This document shows, in pieces, positions 57,293 through 64,000 of a stretch of DNA of 64,000 nt. Source of the stretch: DATAAZ01 sp036259875 (GTDB lineage Bacteria > Actinomycetota > Thermoleophilia > Gaiellales > Gaiellaceae); assembly GCA_036259875.1 (NCBI GenBank), contig DATAAZ010000012.1, positions 62,001 to 126,000 of the forward strand. Reading direction: 5' to 3'. Position numbers and translations under genes: made by a program. Below the pieces are notes generated by a model. The model was not told the origin of the DNA. It made no database searches and saw only the letters and a list, made by a program, of their open reading frames with translations. Every line of letters starts with the position of its first letter. Positions within the stretch are counted from its first letter, which is position 1.

Positions 57293-58192
57293 ATGATCGG
57301 TCGACGCGCACGAGGGTTCTCGGGCGCCTCCGAGCAGGTCCGTCAGCCGCTCGCGCGCCATCTCTCGCGACCGCGTTATGAGGTATTCCCCGCCGAGGGC
57401 GTCGCCGACCAGGTGGCGGCGCTCGTCCCGCGCGAGCTGAAGATCACTGTCACGGCCTCGCCGCGTCTTGGCCTCGCCGGGACGCTCGCACTTGCCGAGC
57501 AGCTCGCCGGGCGGGGGTACCACGTCGCGCCGCACCTGTCGGCGCGGCTCGTGCGCGGCGAGGCGGAGCTCCGGGAGATCCTCGCGCGCCTGCGCGAGAC
57601 GGGCGTCCGCGACGCGCTCGTGATCGCGGGCGACCCGAAGGAGCCGGTCGGGCCGTACGCGGGCGCTTACGATCTGCTGGTCGCGATGACGGAGCTCGGG
57701 CACGAGCTCGAGCACGTCGGCATCTCCGGGTACCCGGAGAGCCATCCCGTCATCAGCGACGAGGCGACGATCCAGGCGATGTTCGACAAGGCGCCGCACG
57801 CGACGTACATCGTGAGCCAGATCTGCTTCGACCCCCGGACGATCGCCTGGTGGGTCGGCGCGGTGCGGGCGCGCGGCGTCGAGCTCCCGATCGACGTGGG
57901 GCTCCCCGGGATCGCGCCGCGCACGAAGCTCCTCCGCATCGCGCGGCGGATCGGGGTGGGGGAGTCGGCCCGCTTCCTCCGCAAGCGCCGCTCCTGGATC
58001 GCGCAGCTCTTCCGGCCCGCCGGCTACAGCCCGGACCACATCGTGGAGGGGCTCGCGGCGACTGTTGCCGACCCGGAGGCACGGATCGCCGGCTTTCACG
58101 TCTACACGTTCAACGAGCTCGAGCGGACGGAGCGCTGGCGCCGCGAGACGCTCGCGCGCCTAGGGATCGATTCCAACTCGGGTCGTCCGTAA
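57293..58192 (+). CDS. methylenetetrahydrofolate reductase-like protein
   Basis: A 299-residue TIM-barrel protein of the MetF family. The lines LKITVTASPRLGLAGTLALAEQLAGRGYHVAPHLSARLV, VIAGDPKEPVGPYAGAYDL, GISGYPESHP and VSQICFDPRTIAWW correspond to family folate and FAD regions. It reduces 5,10-methylene-THF to 5-methyl-THF, using the product of the preceding enzymes, or the reverse reaction. The ATG at 57293 was preferred; open frame reaching back to 57155 overlaps the upstream gene. It is the last gene in the operon. Confidence 0.87.
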   Translation: MIGRRARGFSGASEQVRQPLARHLSRPRYEVFPAEGVADQVAALVPRELKITVTASPRLGLAGTLALAEQLAGRGYHVAPHLSARLVRGEAELREILARLRETGVRDALVIAGDPKEPVGPYAGAYDLLVAMTELGHELEHVGISGYPESHPVISDEATIQAMFDKAPHATYIVSQICFDPRTIAWWVGAVRARGVELPIDVGLPGIAPRTKLLRIARRIGVGESARFLRKRRSWIAQLFRPAGYSPDHIVEGLAATVADPEARIAGFHVYTFNELERTERWRRETLARLGIDSNSGRP

Positions 58193-58802
58193 GCGTCGAA
58201 GTCGGCGACGACGTCGGCGCCGGCTCCGAGCCGTCTGGACGACCGAGCCGGTGAGTCGGGTCTAGACCGGTGGGATGGGCGCCGGGATCCGCGAGGCTGC
58301 GGCCTGCCTCAGGAACGAGAGACCGGCGCCCACGCTTGGATACCACGTTTCGCGACGGTTTTCAAACTGGCCAACGGGCTCAGGGCCGCCCCGGTGCGCT
58401 CAACCGATGCGGGGCCCGGGTGCCTGGCGCAGCGGCTTCGGCCCTACGCGACTTGCTCACACTGGAGCGGGGCGACTCCCTTGCGGCTCGAGAGTCGCCC
58501 CGCGCCGCATGCGAGCGACATCCCTGGCTGCGGCCCGCCGGGTTCGCCTCGACGCGGATGACAGTAGTCATTTGCATACATCGGCTCGTCGCGCAAGTGC
58601 TAGGGACCGGGCGCCTGTGCTCCTATGGGAAGCGCAGTAACGGGGGCGAGGCTGGGCCGAGTCCGAAGCGCTGCGGCGAACCCCGAACCCGTACCCAGCC
58701 TCGACCTCGGGAGCGGCCTCGCGTCCCGACTCAGCGGCCGCGCTGAGTTGCCTCATGTTATCACGTTGTTGACTAGAGTTTCAGTCCGGCTAAAGAGGGT
58801 AG
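58193..58802. other. non-coding stretch with inverted repeats
   Basis: About 610 bases without a gene that I can support. It contains a perfect 12-base stem (58467-58478 with 58492-58503), a 14-base palindrome ATGAC-AGTA-GTCAT (58558-58571), and TTGACT (58769-58774) with TAAAGA (58791-58796) at 16-base spacing before the next gene. Several open frames cross the region but have biased, Arg/Pro-rich composition. Confidence 0.5.
58467..58503. repeat. perfect 12-bp inverted repeat
   Basis: GCGGGGCGACTC and its exact complement flank a 13-base loop. No U-tract follows. It may be a terminator for the reductase operon, a small RNA stem or a protein site. Confidence 0.4.
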
Positions 58803-59248
58803 GTGCGTTTCGCGGTGTCGATTGCGGCTAAGCGGGTCCGCGTCTTCGCCAGACGCGTAGTGGCCGTCGTCCTCGCCGGGCTTGCCTTCGCCGCGGCTCT
58901 CCCGCCGGCAGGGACCGCTCGGCAAGCGGCTGACGAGCCGCTGTTCGTCCCGTGGTCGAGCCTTCTCCCCGGACTCGCGGCGGGGTACGACCCCACGAGC
59001 GAGAACCTCTGCGTCCGAGGCGACCTTCGCTGCGTCGATGCGGTCGTGCGCGAGATGTCCCGCCGTTCGGGCCACTCGCGGCCGCGTGCGACCACGACGC
59101 CGTCTTCGCGCTCACGTACCTCAGGACGACCGAGGAGTATCGACGCACCGTCGCCGAGAATCCCAACTTCTTCTCCGACGCCCGCTTCGCAAGCAGCGTC
59201 GTCCGGCAGCTGCGGTCTTCGGGCGCACGGGACGAAGGCGGGGAGTAG
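58803..59248 (+). pseudogene. DUF5995 family gene, frameshifted and truncated
   Basis: The first frame (GTG at 58803) has a signal-like start and GYDPTSENLCVRGDLRCVDAVVREMSRR, a DUF5995 block. After base 59065 one base is missing and the family sequence continues in another frame: PFGPLAAACDHDAVFALTYLRTTEEYRRTV. It then loses similarity after DARFAS and stops at 59246-59248. About two thirds of the family is gone. It is therefore a remnant. A possible leaderless promoter lies just upstream. Confidence 0.65.
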
Positions 59249-59251
59249 GAC

Positions 59252-59560
59252 TTGGGAGGCCCGGATCGTCAGGACGCTTCCGATGCGGCGAGAGGCCGTC
59301 CTGTCGAGTTGCCGACGACGCCTCGAGACGGCGAATCCAACCGCCGGAAGCGCGGTAGCGCTTTCCCGTCCGACGCTGGCTCCCCGCCTTCGCCTCGCCG
59401 GCATGCACCCACGAGCGCGGGCGTCCGAAACGGCTCCCTCGACAGCGAGATCGACGCCTGGGCGGCTGAGATGGAGGCGCGCCTGGAGCGAATCGGCGAC
59501 TCGCTGGTCGAGCTGCGTACCGCGGTCGCCCGCCTGCGCGAGAAGCAGACGAGCGGCTGA
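59252..59560 (+). CDS. putative small protein with C-terminal coiled coil
   Basis: A possible 102-residue protein (TTG start). The first 55 residues are Arg/Pro/Ser-rich and not protein-like. The last 45 form a good coiled coil: SLDSEIDAWAAEMEARLERI and VELRTAVARLREKQ. It may be the C-terminal end of a lost gene or a short protein starting at a GTG near residue 58. The position right after the DUF5995 remnant suggests a degraded region. Low confidence. Confidence 0.3.
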   Translation: MGGPDRQDASDAARGRPVELPTTPRDGESNRRKRGSAFPSDAGSPPSPRRHAPTSAGVRNGSLDSEIDAWAAEMEARLERIGDSLVELRTAVARLREKQTSG

Positions 59561-59726
59561 TCCGATCGCGGGCGGGGACCGGAGCGCGTGCCGCGGCGTG
59601 CTCGGGAGCCCGGAGGAAGCTGCGCCACTACGGTGCGCAGCGCGGGGGCCGGCCGTGGTTCCCGGCGATCGATGACTTCGCGGTAATCGCGAGGTCTACA
59701 CGGCAACATCGCCACGGAGGTGAGAG

Positions 59727-60275
59727 GTGGGAGGAATACACGTGCACGAGTTCGTGACTCTCGACGGCGTGATCGACGCGCCCACGTGGACGTTCGACTA
59801 CGGCTTCCTCCCGCAGATGGGAGAGGCGATCGGCGCGGTCACAGGACGTAGTCGAGGCATCCTCCTCGGCCGCAAGACGTACGAGATGTTCGAGCCGGCC
59901 TGGTCGACGCGGACGGTGGAGGACGATCCAGGCGCGCCGTTCTTCAACGACACGACCAAGTACGTCGTCTCCGCGACGCTCACCGCTGCGACGTGGAGAA
60001 ACTCGGAGATCATCGGGCCGTACGACCCCGACGCGATCCGCAGGCTGAAGAACGAGGTCGACGGCGACCTCTACGTCAGCGGCAGTGGCACGCTGGTGCG
60101 AGCGATGCTCGCGGACGGCCTGGTCGACGAGCTCCATCTCTTCGTCTACCCGCTCACCCGCGGGGCGGGTCCGCGGCTGTTCCCAGAGGATGCCGCGCCC
60201 AGCAAGCTGTCGCTTGCGACCTGTGAGTCGTACGAGAACGGCGTGGTCTACTCGGCCTACCGACCGCAGCGGTGA
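59727..60275 (+). CDS. dihydrofolate-reductase-like (RibD C-terminal) protein
   Basis: A 182-residue protein of the DHFR/RibD_C superfamily. It has HVHEFVTLDGVIDAPTWTF at the N-terminus, the NADPH-region block GILLGRKTYEMFEPAW, then DGDLYVSGSGTLVRAMLADGLVDELHLFVYPLTRGAGPRLF. Such proteins reduce small ring compounds with NADPH; the true substrate is unknown and classical DHFR function is not implied. The GTG start is preceded by GGAGGTGAGAG. It stands alone, convergent to the MFS-rhodanese gene. Confidence 0.9.
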   Translation: MGGIHVHEFVTLDGVIDAPTWTFDYGFLPQMGEAIGAVTGRSRGILLGRKTYEMFEPAWSTRTVEDDPGAPFFNDTTKYVVSATLTAATWRNSEIIGPYDPDAIRRLKNEVDGDLYVSGSGTLVRAMLADGLVDELHLFVYPLTRGAGPRLFPEDAAPSKLSLATCESYENGVVYSAYRPQR

Positions 60276-60376
60276 GATTGTCGCGTCAGGAAGCTACAAC
60301 TCGAATGGGACGAGCAAGGCAGCGGGTCAGCGGGGTTCCAACGTTCGCACCGGGTTCGCCGCGACGAGTCACATGC

Positions 60377-62092
60377 TCAGTCGCGCAGGCCGGCGCCGGG
60401 GTCGGCGGTGGCGCCACTCGTCTCGAGCGGCTCTGGCGCGCCCATACCGAGCAGCTCGCTCGCGTGGCTCTCGCTCGTCGCTTCGCGAACAGGCAGGCCT
60501 GCCGCCTTCCAGGCGGTGAAGCCGCCGATCACGTCGGTGGCTTCACTCGATCCGAGGTCTCGAAGCGTCGCAGCGGCGAGGCTCGAGGAGTAGCCGTCCG
60601 CGCAGAAGAGGACGAGTCGGCGGCCGAGCCCGCCGATGTGGGGATTGGTGTAGCCGGAGTCGGGGTCGACGCGCCACTCGAGCACCGAGCGCGGGATGTG
60701 CAAGGAGCCCGGGACGACTCCGTGGCGGCGTCGCTCGTCGGACGAGCGCAGATCGATGAGAAGGGCGCCGTCCGAGGCGGCGCCGTGCGCCTCTTCTGGC
60801 CCGAGACGGGGTGAGATCCGCGCTCGCGCCCCTGCGAGAAGCTCGGCGGCCGAGCGGCGCACGGGCTGAGGGCGATCCGCCCAGCGGGTGATCGCGACCC
60901 AGACGCCGCTTCCCGCGGTCAAGCTGGCAACGGCGATGATCGCCGAGCCGGCGCCGAGCGTATCCGCCATCACGCCGACGAGGACGGCCCCGACGACGAA
61001 GCCGAAGTCGCGCCAGAAGCGATAGACGCCAACGAGCTGGGCCCGCTCGACGGGCTGCGCCACGTCGGACACGGCGGCGATCAGCGTCGGGTAGACAAGG
61101 GCCGTGCCCGCCCCGAGAAGGATTGCTGCGGCGAGTGCGGGCGCGAACGCGCCCTCACCGGAGACGAGGAGGGCGAGCGCGCCGGCTTGGACGAGCATGC
61201 CGAAGACGATGAGCGGCTTGCGGCCGGTGTGATCGGAGAGCCAGCCGGTTGCGAGCTGGCCGGCTCCCCAGACGGCCGGGTAGACGCCCGCAACGATGCC
61301 GACCTCGGTCACGCTCGCGCCGTTCGCGGCAAGGTACAGAGGGGCGAGACCCCAGGCGAGCGCGTCGTTGAGGTTGTTAGCGAGTCCGGCTTGCGAGCAC
61401 GCGCGCAGAACAGGGTCTCGGAGCGTTCCGCGCGCAAGCGCACGACGGAATGTCCCGGCGGAAGCGGATCCGTGGGCGCGCTGCTCCTCGTCGACGTGCG
61501 CACCGGTGTCGCGGATCAAGACGGCGGAGACGACGGCGCCGATCGCCGCGATCACCGCCGCCCCGGCCCAGATGATGGTACGGGGGGCGAATGTCGCTGC
61601 GAGCGCGCCCGTGGCGAGGGCGGTGGTCGCGACCCCGAGGTAGCCGGCCGATTCGTTCAGGCCGAGCGCGAGTCCGCGCCGAAGCGGCCCGACCAGGTCG
61701 ATCTTCATCACGACCGTCATCGACCAGGCGAGACCCTGGTTGAGGCCGAGGAAGACGTTCGCGAGCACGATCACCCACCAGCCCGGGGCGAGACCGATCA
61801 GGAACGGGACCGGGAGGGCCAGCAGCCACCCGAGGAGCAGAAGTCGCTTGCGTCCCACCCGCTCGGCCAGCCCTCCGGCAACGAGGTTCGCAAGCGCCTT
61901 GGCGACTCCGAAGGCGATGACGAAGGAGAGGATCGCGCTCTTCGAGGCAAGGCCGAAGTCGGCTTCGCCGACGAGCGGGAGGAGGCTTCGCTCCAGGCCG
62001 ACCATCGCGCCGACGAAGGCATTCAGCGCGACGAGGAGCGCGAACTGACCCGCGTTCGCCCGAAGCCCGAGGCGAACCGTCGGCGCGGTCAC
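60377..62092 (-). CDS. MFS transporter fused to a rhodanese domain
   Basis: A 571-residue fusion. Residues 1-425 are a major facilitator with 12 segments (GLASKSAILSFVIAFGVAKALANLVAG; loop ERVGRKRLL). A C-terminal rhodanese domain (about 450-545) has LIDLRSSDERRRHGVVPGSLHIP and the active-site loop FCADGYSSS, with the catalytic Cys at about residue 497. It may carry a sulfur compound or sense persulfide at the membrane. The GTG start overlaps the upstream 82-codon gene by four bases. Such fusions are uncommon. Confidence 0.88.
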   Translation of the reverse strand: MTAPTVRLGLRANAGQFALLVALNAFVGAMVGLERSLLPLVGEADFGLASKSAILSFVIAFGVAKALANLVAGGLAERVGRKRLLLLGWLLALPVPFLIGLAPGWWVIVLANVFLGLNQGLAWSMTVVMKIDLVGPLRRGLALGLNESAGYLGVATTALATGALAATFAPRTIIWAGAAVIAAIGAVVSAVLIRDTGAHVDEEQRAHGSASAGTFRRALARGTLRDPVLRACSQAGLANNLNDALAWGLAPLYLAANGASVTEVGIVAGVYPAVWGAGQLATGWLSDHTGRKPLIVFGMLVQAGALALLVSGEGAFAPALAAAILLGAGTALVYPTLIAAVSDVAQPVERAQLVGVYRFWRDFGFVVGAVLVGVMADTLGAGSAIIAVASLTAGSGVWVAITRWADRPQPVRRSAAELLAGARARISPRLGPEEAHGAASDGALLIDLRSSDERRRHGVVPGSLHIPRSVLEWRVDPDSGYTNPHIGGLGRRLVLFCADGYSSSLAAATLRDLGSSEATDVIGGFTAWKAAGLPVREATSESHASELLGMGAPEPLETSGATADPGAGLRD

Positions 62093-62337
62093 CGTCCGGC
62101 CGCTGCCAGCCGCACGAGCGAGCGCGCGAACCTCTGCCCGCCGACGTAGAGGTGAGTCGACGGCATCGCTCCTGGAACGCCGCGGCTCCCAGCAAGCCGA
62201 ACGGCGCCCTCAGTCGTCACCTCACCGACGAGTGGGCCGCCCGTCGAGCCCGCGCCCGTCAGACCGCCGAGGCTCGAGAGCAGAACGACGCTGCCGGTGC
62301 TCGGGAAGCGGACGCCGATGTCGTCAAGGGAACTCAC
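62089..62337 (-). CDS. 82-residue protein of unknown function, translationally coupled
   Basis: A small protein starting with GTG at 62337, whose codon overlaps the stop of the regulator gene (GTGA), and whose own stop overlaps the MFS start (GTGA at 62089-62092). Both four-base overlaps argue for real translation. The sequence is Gly/Ser/Val-rich (SVVLLSSLGGLTGAGSTGG) with a basic C-terminus (RFARSLVRLAAAGR). No family, signal peptide or cysteine is seen. If real, it should work with the MFS-rhodanese protein. Confidence 0.45.
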   Translation of the reverse strand: MSSLDDIGVRFPSTGSVVLLSSLGGLTGAGSTGGPLVGEVTTEGAVRLAGSRGVPGAMPSTHLYVGGQRFARSLVRLAAAGR

Positions 62338-64000
62338 GGGAGTCCGAAAAGGTCGGTGAGCTGCGGAGCAGCGGCGAAACGCTCCCTGCGCGCATCGGAA
62401 AGCCCGGCCGCGAACCTCTCGACTTCGACGCGCGCGCGGGTGTGCGCGCGCTGCGAACCGGCGTCGTCCCCCGCGGCGTAAGCGGCCTCCGCGAGGCGCG
62501 CAGCGGCGTTCCAGATTGTCGCCGGATGCTTCAGTCGCTCCGCCTCCGCGAGCGCGCGCTGGAGTGTCTCACCCGCTTCTTGCGGGCGGCCGGCCTTATG
62601 CAGCGCGCGCCCGAGGACGATCCGGGAGGTGACGACGTACTTGCGCCGGTAATAGCGTGCGGCGATTTCGATCGCGGCGCGGGCGAGCTCGATCGCGTCG
62701 TCATGGCGGCCGGCTGCCAGCGCGACCTCGGCCTTCGCGCGGGCGAGCCGCGTGACCCATAACCACTGGTGCCAGCCCTTTGTCGCTTCCGCCGCCGCCT
62801 GCAACCCCGGAAGGGTCGCCTCTGCCCGACCGACCTCGCCGATCTCGAGATCGGAATGCAGGAGGTCGATCTTTCCGCTCACGATCGAACCTGGGAAGGC
62901 CGCCTTCTCGCCCAGCGCGATTGCCTCCTCGTTCTTCGCGCGGGCATCGGCGGTGTCGAAGAGTTCATGGAGAGAGCCGGCCCACATGTTCATCGCGCGC
63001 GACGTGAACCGCGGCTGCGCCTCGAGCTCGCGTCCCAGGGCGACGACCCGCTCGAAGAGCGAGAGCGCCTCGTCAGCGCGGCCGAGCCCGCTCAACGAGA
63101 GCGCGAGCTGCGCACCTCCGTTGATCGCGGGCGTGATGCTTTGCACCTCGTTCCCGAGCTCGTACGCGCGCCGCGAGTGCTCTTCCGCGACTTCGTAGGC
63201 GCCCTGCCAGTACTCATTGAGACCGAGCAACTCGTGCGTCGAGGCAAGCTCGTACGGGCGCGTTTCCGGAGGCCACATGCGGAGCGCGTCGCGCCCGTGC
63301 GCGTGCGCGGTCTCCAACTCCCCGTCCATGTTTCCGGCGCCGAGCAGGAAGGAGCGGGCGCGTGCGCGTCGCTCCTCGTCGCCGAGCTCTTCCGCGAGCG
63401 CACGCGCGAGCTCGCCGAAGCGGTGGGCGCCTTCGGCATCCGCGGACCAGAACGACGCCCGGAAACGAGCTTCGAGGGCCTCGAAGCGCTCGGCGCCCGT
63501 CAGGTCCTCGAGGAGGGTGTCGAGTTCGGGAACCGCCTCGGCATACGCCCCCGCTCGCACGCGCGCCGCGGCACGCTCGAGGCGAAGACGGCGATGAAGC
63601 TCGACGTCGTCGTCGCCGACGAGGTGGAGGGCGCGGTCGTAGAGAGCGATTGCTTCTACCGGCCATGAGCGCGTTGCCGCGAGGCGGAGGTACTGCAGCT
63701 CGCGCTCCGGCTCGCCCGCCTCGCGCCAGTGGTAGGCGAGAGACGAAGCCGATTCCGCCACGCGATCGCCGGCAGCATCCTCGATGAAACGCGCGACGGC
63801 CGCGTGCCGCTCGCCTCGCACCGCCTTCGGGAGCGTCGCGTACGCGACTTCGCGAATCAGCATATGCTTGAACGAGAATTCCTCGTCCCCCTGGAGGCTC
63901 GTCGCGGGCTCGCGGCGGACAAGGTCGCGTTCCTCGAGCGAATCGAGCGCCGCAGCCACACCGGCCGTATCGCCGCGGAGGCGCTCGAGCGCACCGCGCC
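62334..64000 (-). CDS. TPR-containing ATPase-type regulator, N-terminal part outside the window
   Basis: The 3' portion, at least 555 codons, of a large protein that continues past the window end. FSFKHMLIREVAYATLPKAVRGERHAAVARFIED is the junction seen in adenylate-cyclase/AAA ATPase proteins and LuxR-like ATPases. It is followed by about ten tetratricopeptide-like repeats (for example ERELQYLRLAATRSW, EEHSRRAYELGNEV, AIELARAAIEIAARYY). No C-terminal helix-turn-helix is present. It is likely a signalling or regulatory protein. Its stop overlaps the start of the 82-codon gene. Confidence 0.85.
   Translation of the reverse strand, partial: RGALERLRGDTAGVAAALDSLEERDLVRREPATSLQGDEEFSFKHMLIREVAYATLPKAVRGERHAAVARFIEDAAGDRVAESASSLAYHWREAGEPERELQYLRLAATRSWPVEAIALYDRALHLVGDDDVELHRRLRLERAAARVRAGAYAEAVPELDTLLEDLTGAERFEALEARFRASFWSADAEGAHRFGELARALAEELGDEERRARARSFLLGAGNMDGELETAHAHGRDALRMWPPETRPYELASTHELLGLNEYWQGAYEVAEEHSRRAYELGNEVQSITPAINGGAQLALSLSGLGRADEALSLFERVVALGRELEAQPRFTSRAMNMWAGSLHELFDTADARAKNEEAIALGEKAAFPGSIVSGKIDLLHSDLEIGEVGRAEATLPGLQAAAEATKGWHQWLWVTRLARAKAEVALAAGRHDDAIELARAAIEIAARYYRRKYVVTSRIVLGRALHKAGRPQEAGETLQRALAEAERLKHPATIWNAAARLAEAAYAAGDDAGSQRAHTRARVEVERFAAGLSDARRERFAAAPQLTDLFGLP

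Noticed and set aside
58270..58746. A 158-codon open frame in the gene-free stretch
   Set aside because: It is Arg/Pro-rich, spans a perfect 12-base stem and has no recognisable motif or ribosome-binding site.
1..64000. CRISPR arrays, tRNA or rRNA genes
   Set aside because: No regularly spaced repeats and no cloverleaf or T-loop pattern in a plausible context were found. The TTCGAATCC-like string near 44570 lies within the PHP gene.

Overview
The window is chromosomal DNA of a very GC-rich Gram-positive bacterium, most likely an actinobacterium of the Thermoleophilia/Gaiellales type. This is inferred from the murB-ftsQ-ftsZ order, frequent GTG and TTG starts, GTGA/ATGA coupling between genes, the split glycine decarboxylase (gcvPA plus gcvPB) and protein families typical of that group (DUF2173, DUF5995, a Thr-type sulfatase-like protein). 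No tRNA, rRNA, CRISPR array or replication origin was found.

Layout. 1-2163: end of murB, ftsQ and ftsZ, with a good promoter before ftsZ. 2395-6819: glycine cleavage operon gcvT-gcvH-gcvPA-gcvPB. 6824-8734: small proteins, a cupin and an SRPBCC protein. 8865-12225: a small, decayed integrated element. It is bounded by a 12-bp direct repeat that matches the 3' end of a 60-codon gene (KWNQ-stop), and it carries a lipoprotein, two paralogous Cys-rich proteins, a frameshifted DUF2173 gene and a tyrosine recombinase broken by a stop codon and a frameshift. 12467-28226: MarR-MFS pair, L,D-transpeptidase, threonine aldolase, MacB/FtsX-like ABC exporter, cation antiporter, HAD hydrolase, Nfo, GltX, a response regulator and membrane proteins. 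28250-38825: a nucleotidyltransferase-like protein, an amine-type FAD oxidoreductase, a phosphoesterase, an amino-acid permease, Fe-ADH plus ALDH, SulP and a sulfatase-like enzyme.

38855-50216 is a long leftward run of ten tightly spaced genes: dipeptide/nickel-type ABC importer (binding protein, two permeases, one double ATPase), PHP hydrolase, GlpD, IclR regulator, amidohydrolase, Rieske protein and sulfite-oxidase-type molybdoenzyme. A TTGAAA-16-TATGAT promoter lies upstream. A nearby glycerophosphodiesterase would supply glycerol-3-phosphate to GlpD.

53568-58192 is a methyl-group catabolic operon: a dimethylglycine/sarcosine dehydrogenase (FAD plus folate domains), a DmdA/GcvT-like methyltransferase and a MetF-like reductase. 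Together with the gcv operon, threonine aldolase and the second FAD oxidoreductase, it suggests a metabolism that strips methyl groups from N-methylglycines, feeds them to tetrahydrofolate and cleaves the resulting glycine. 58193-59560 is a degraded stretch with a DUF5995 pseudogene. 59727-64000 holds a DHFR-like reductase and a leftward coupled set: a large TPR regulator (cut by the window end), an 82-codon unknown gene and an MFS transporter fused to rhodanese.

The least explained parts are the decayed element with its protein-gene attachment site, the MFS-rhodanese operon with its unknown coupled ORF, and the pairing of a molybdoenzyme with Rieske and amidohydrolase proteins.
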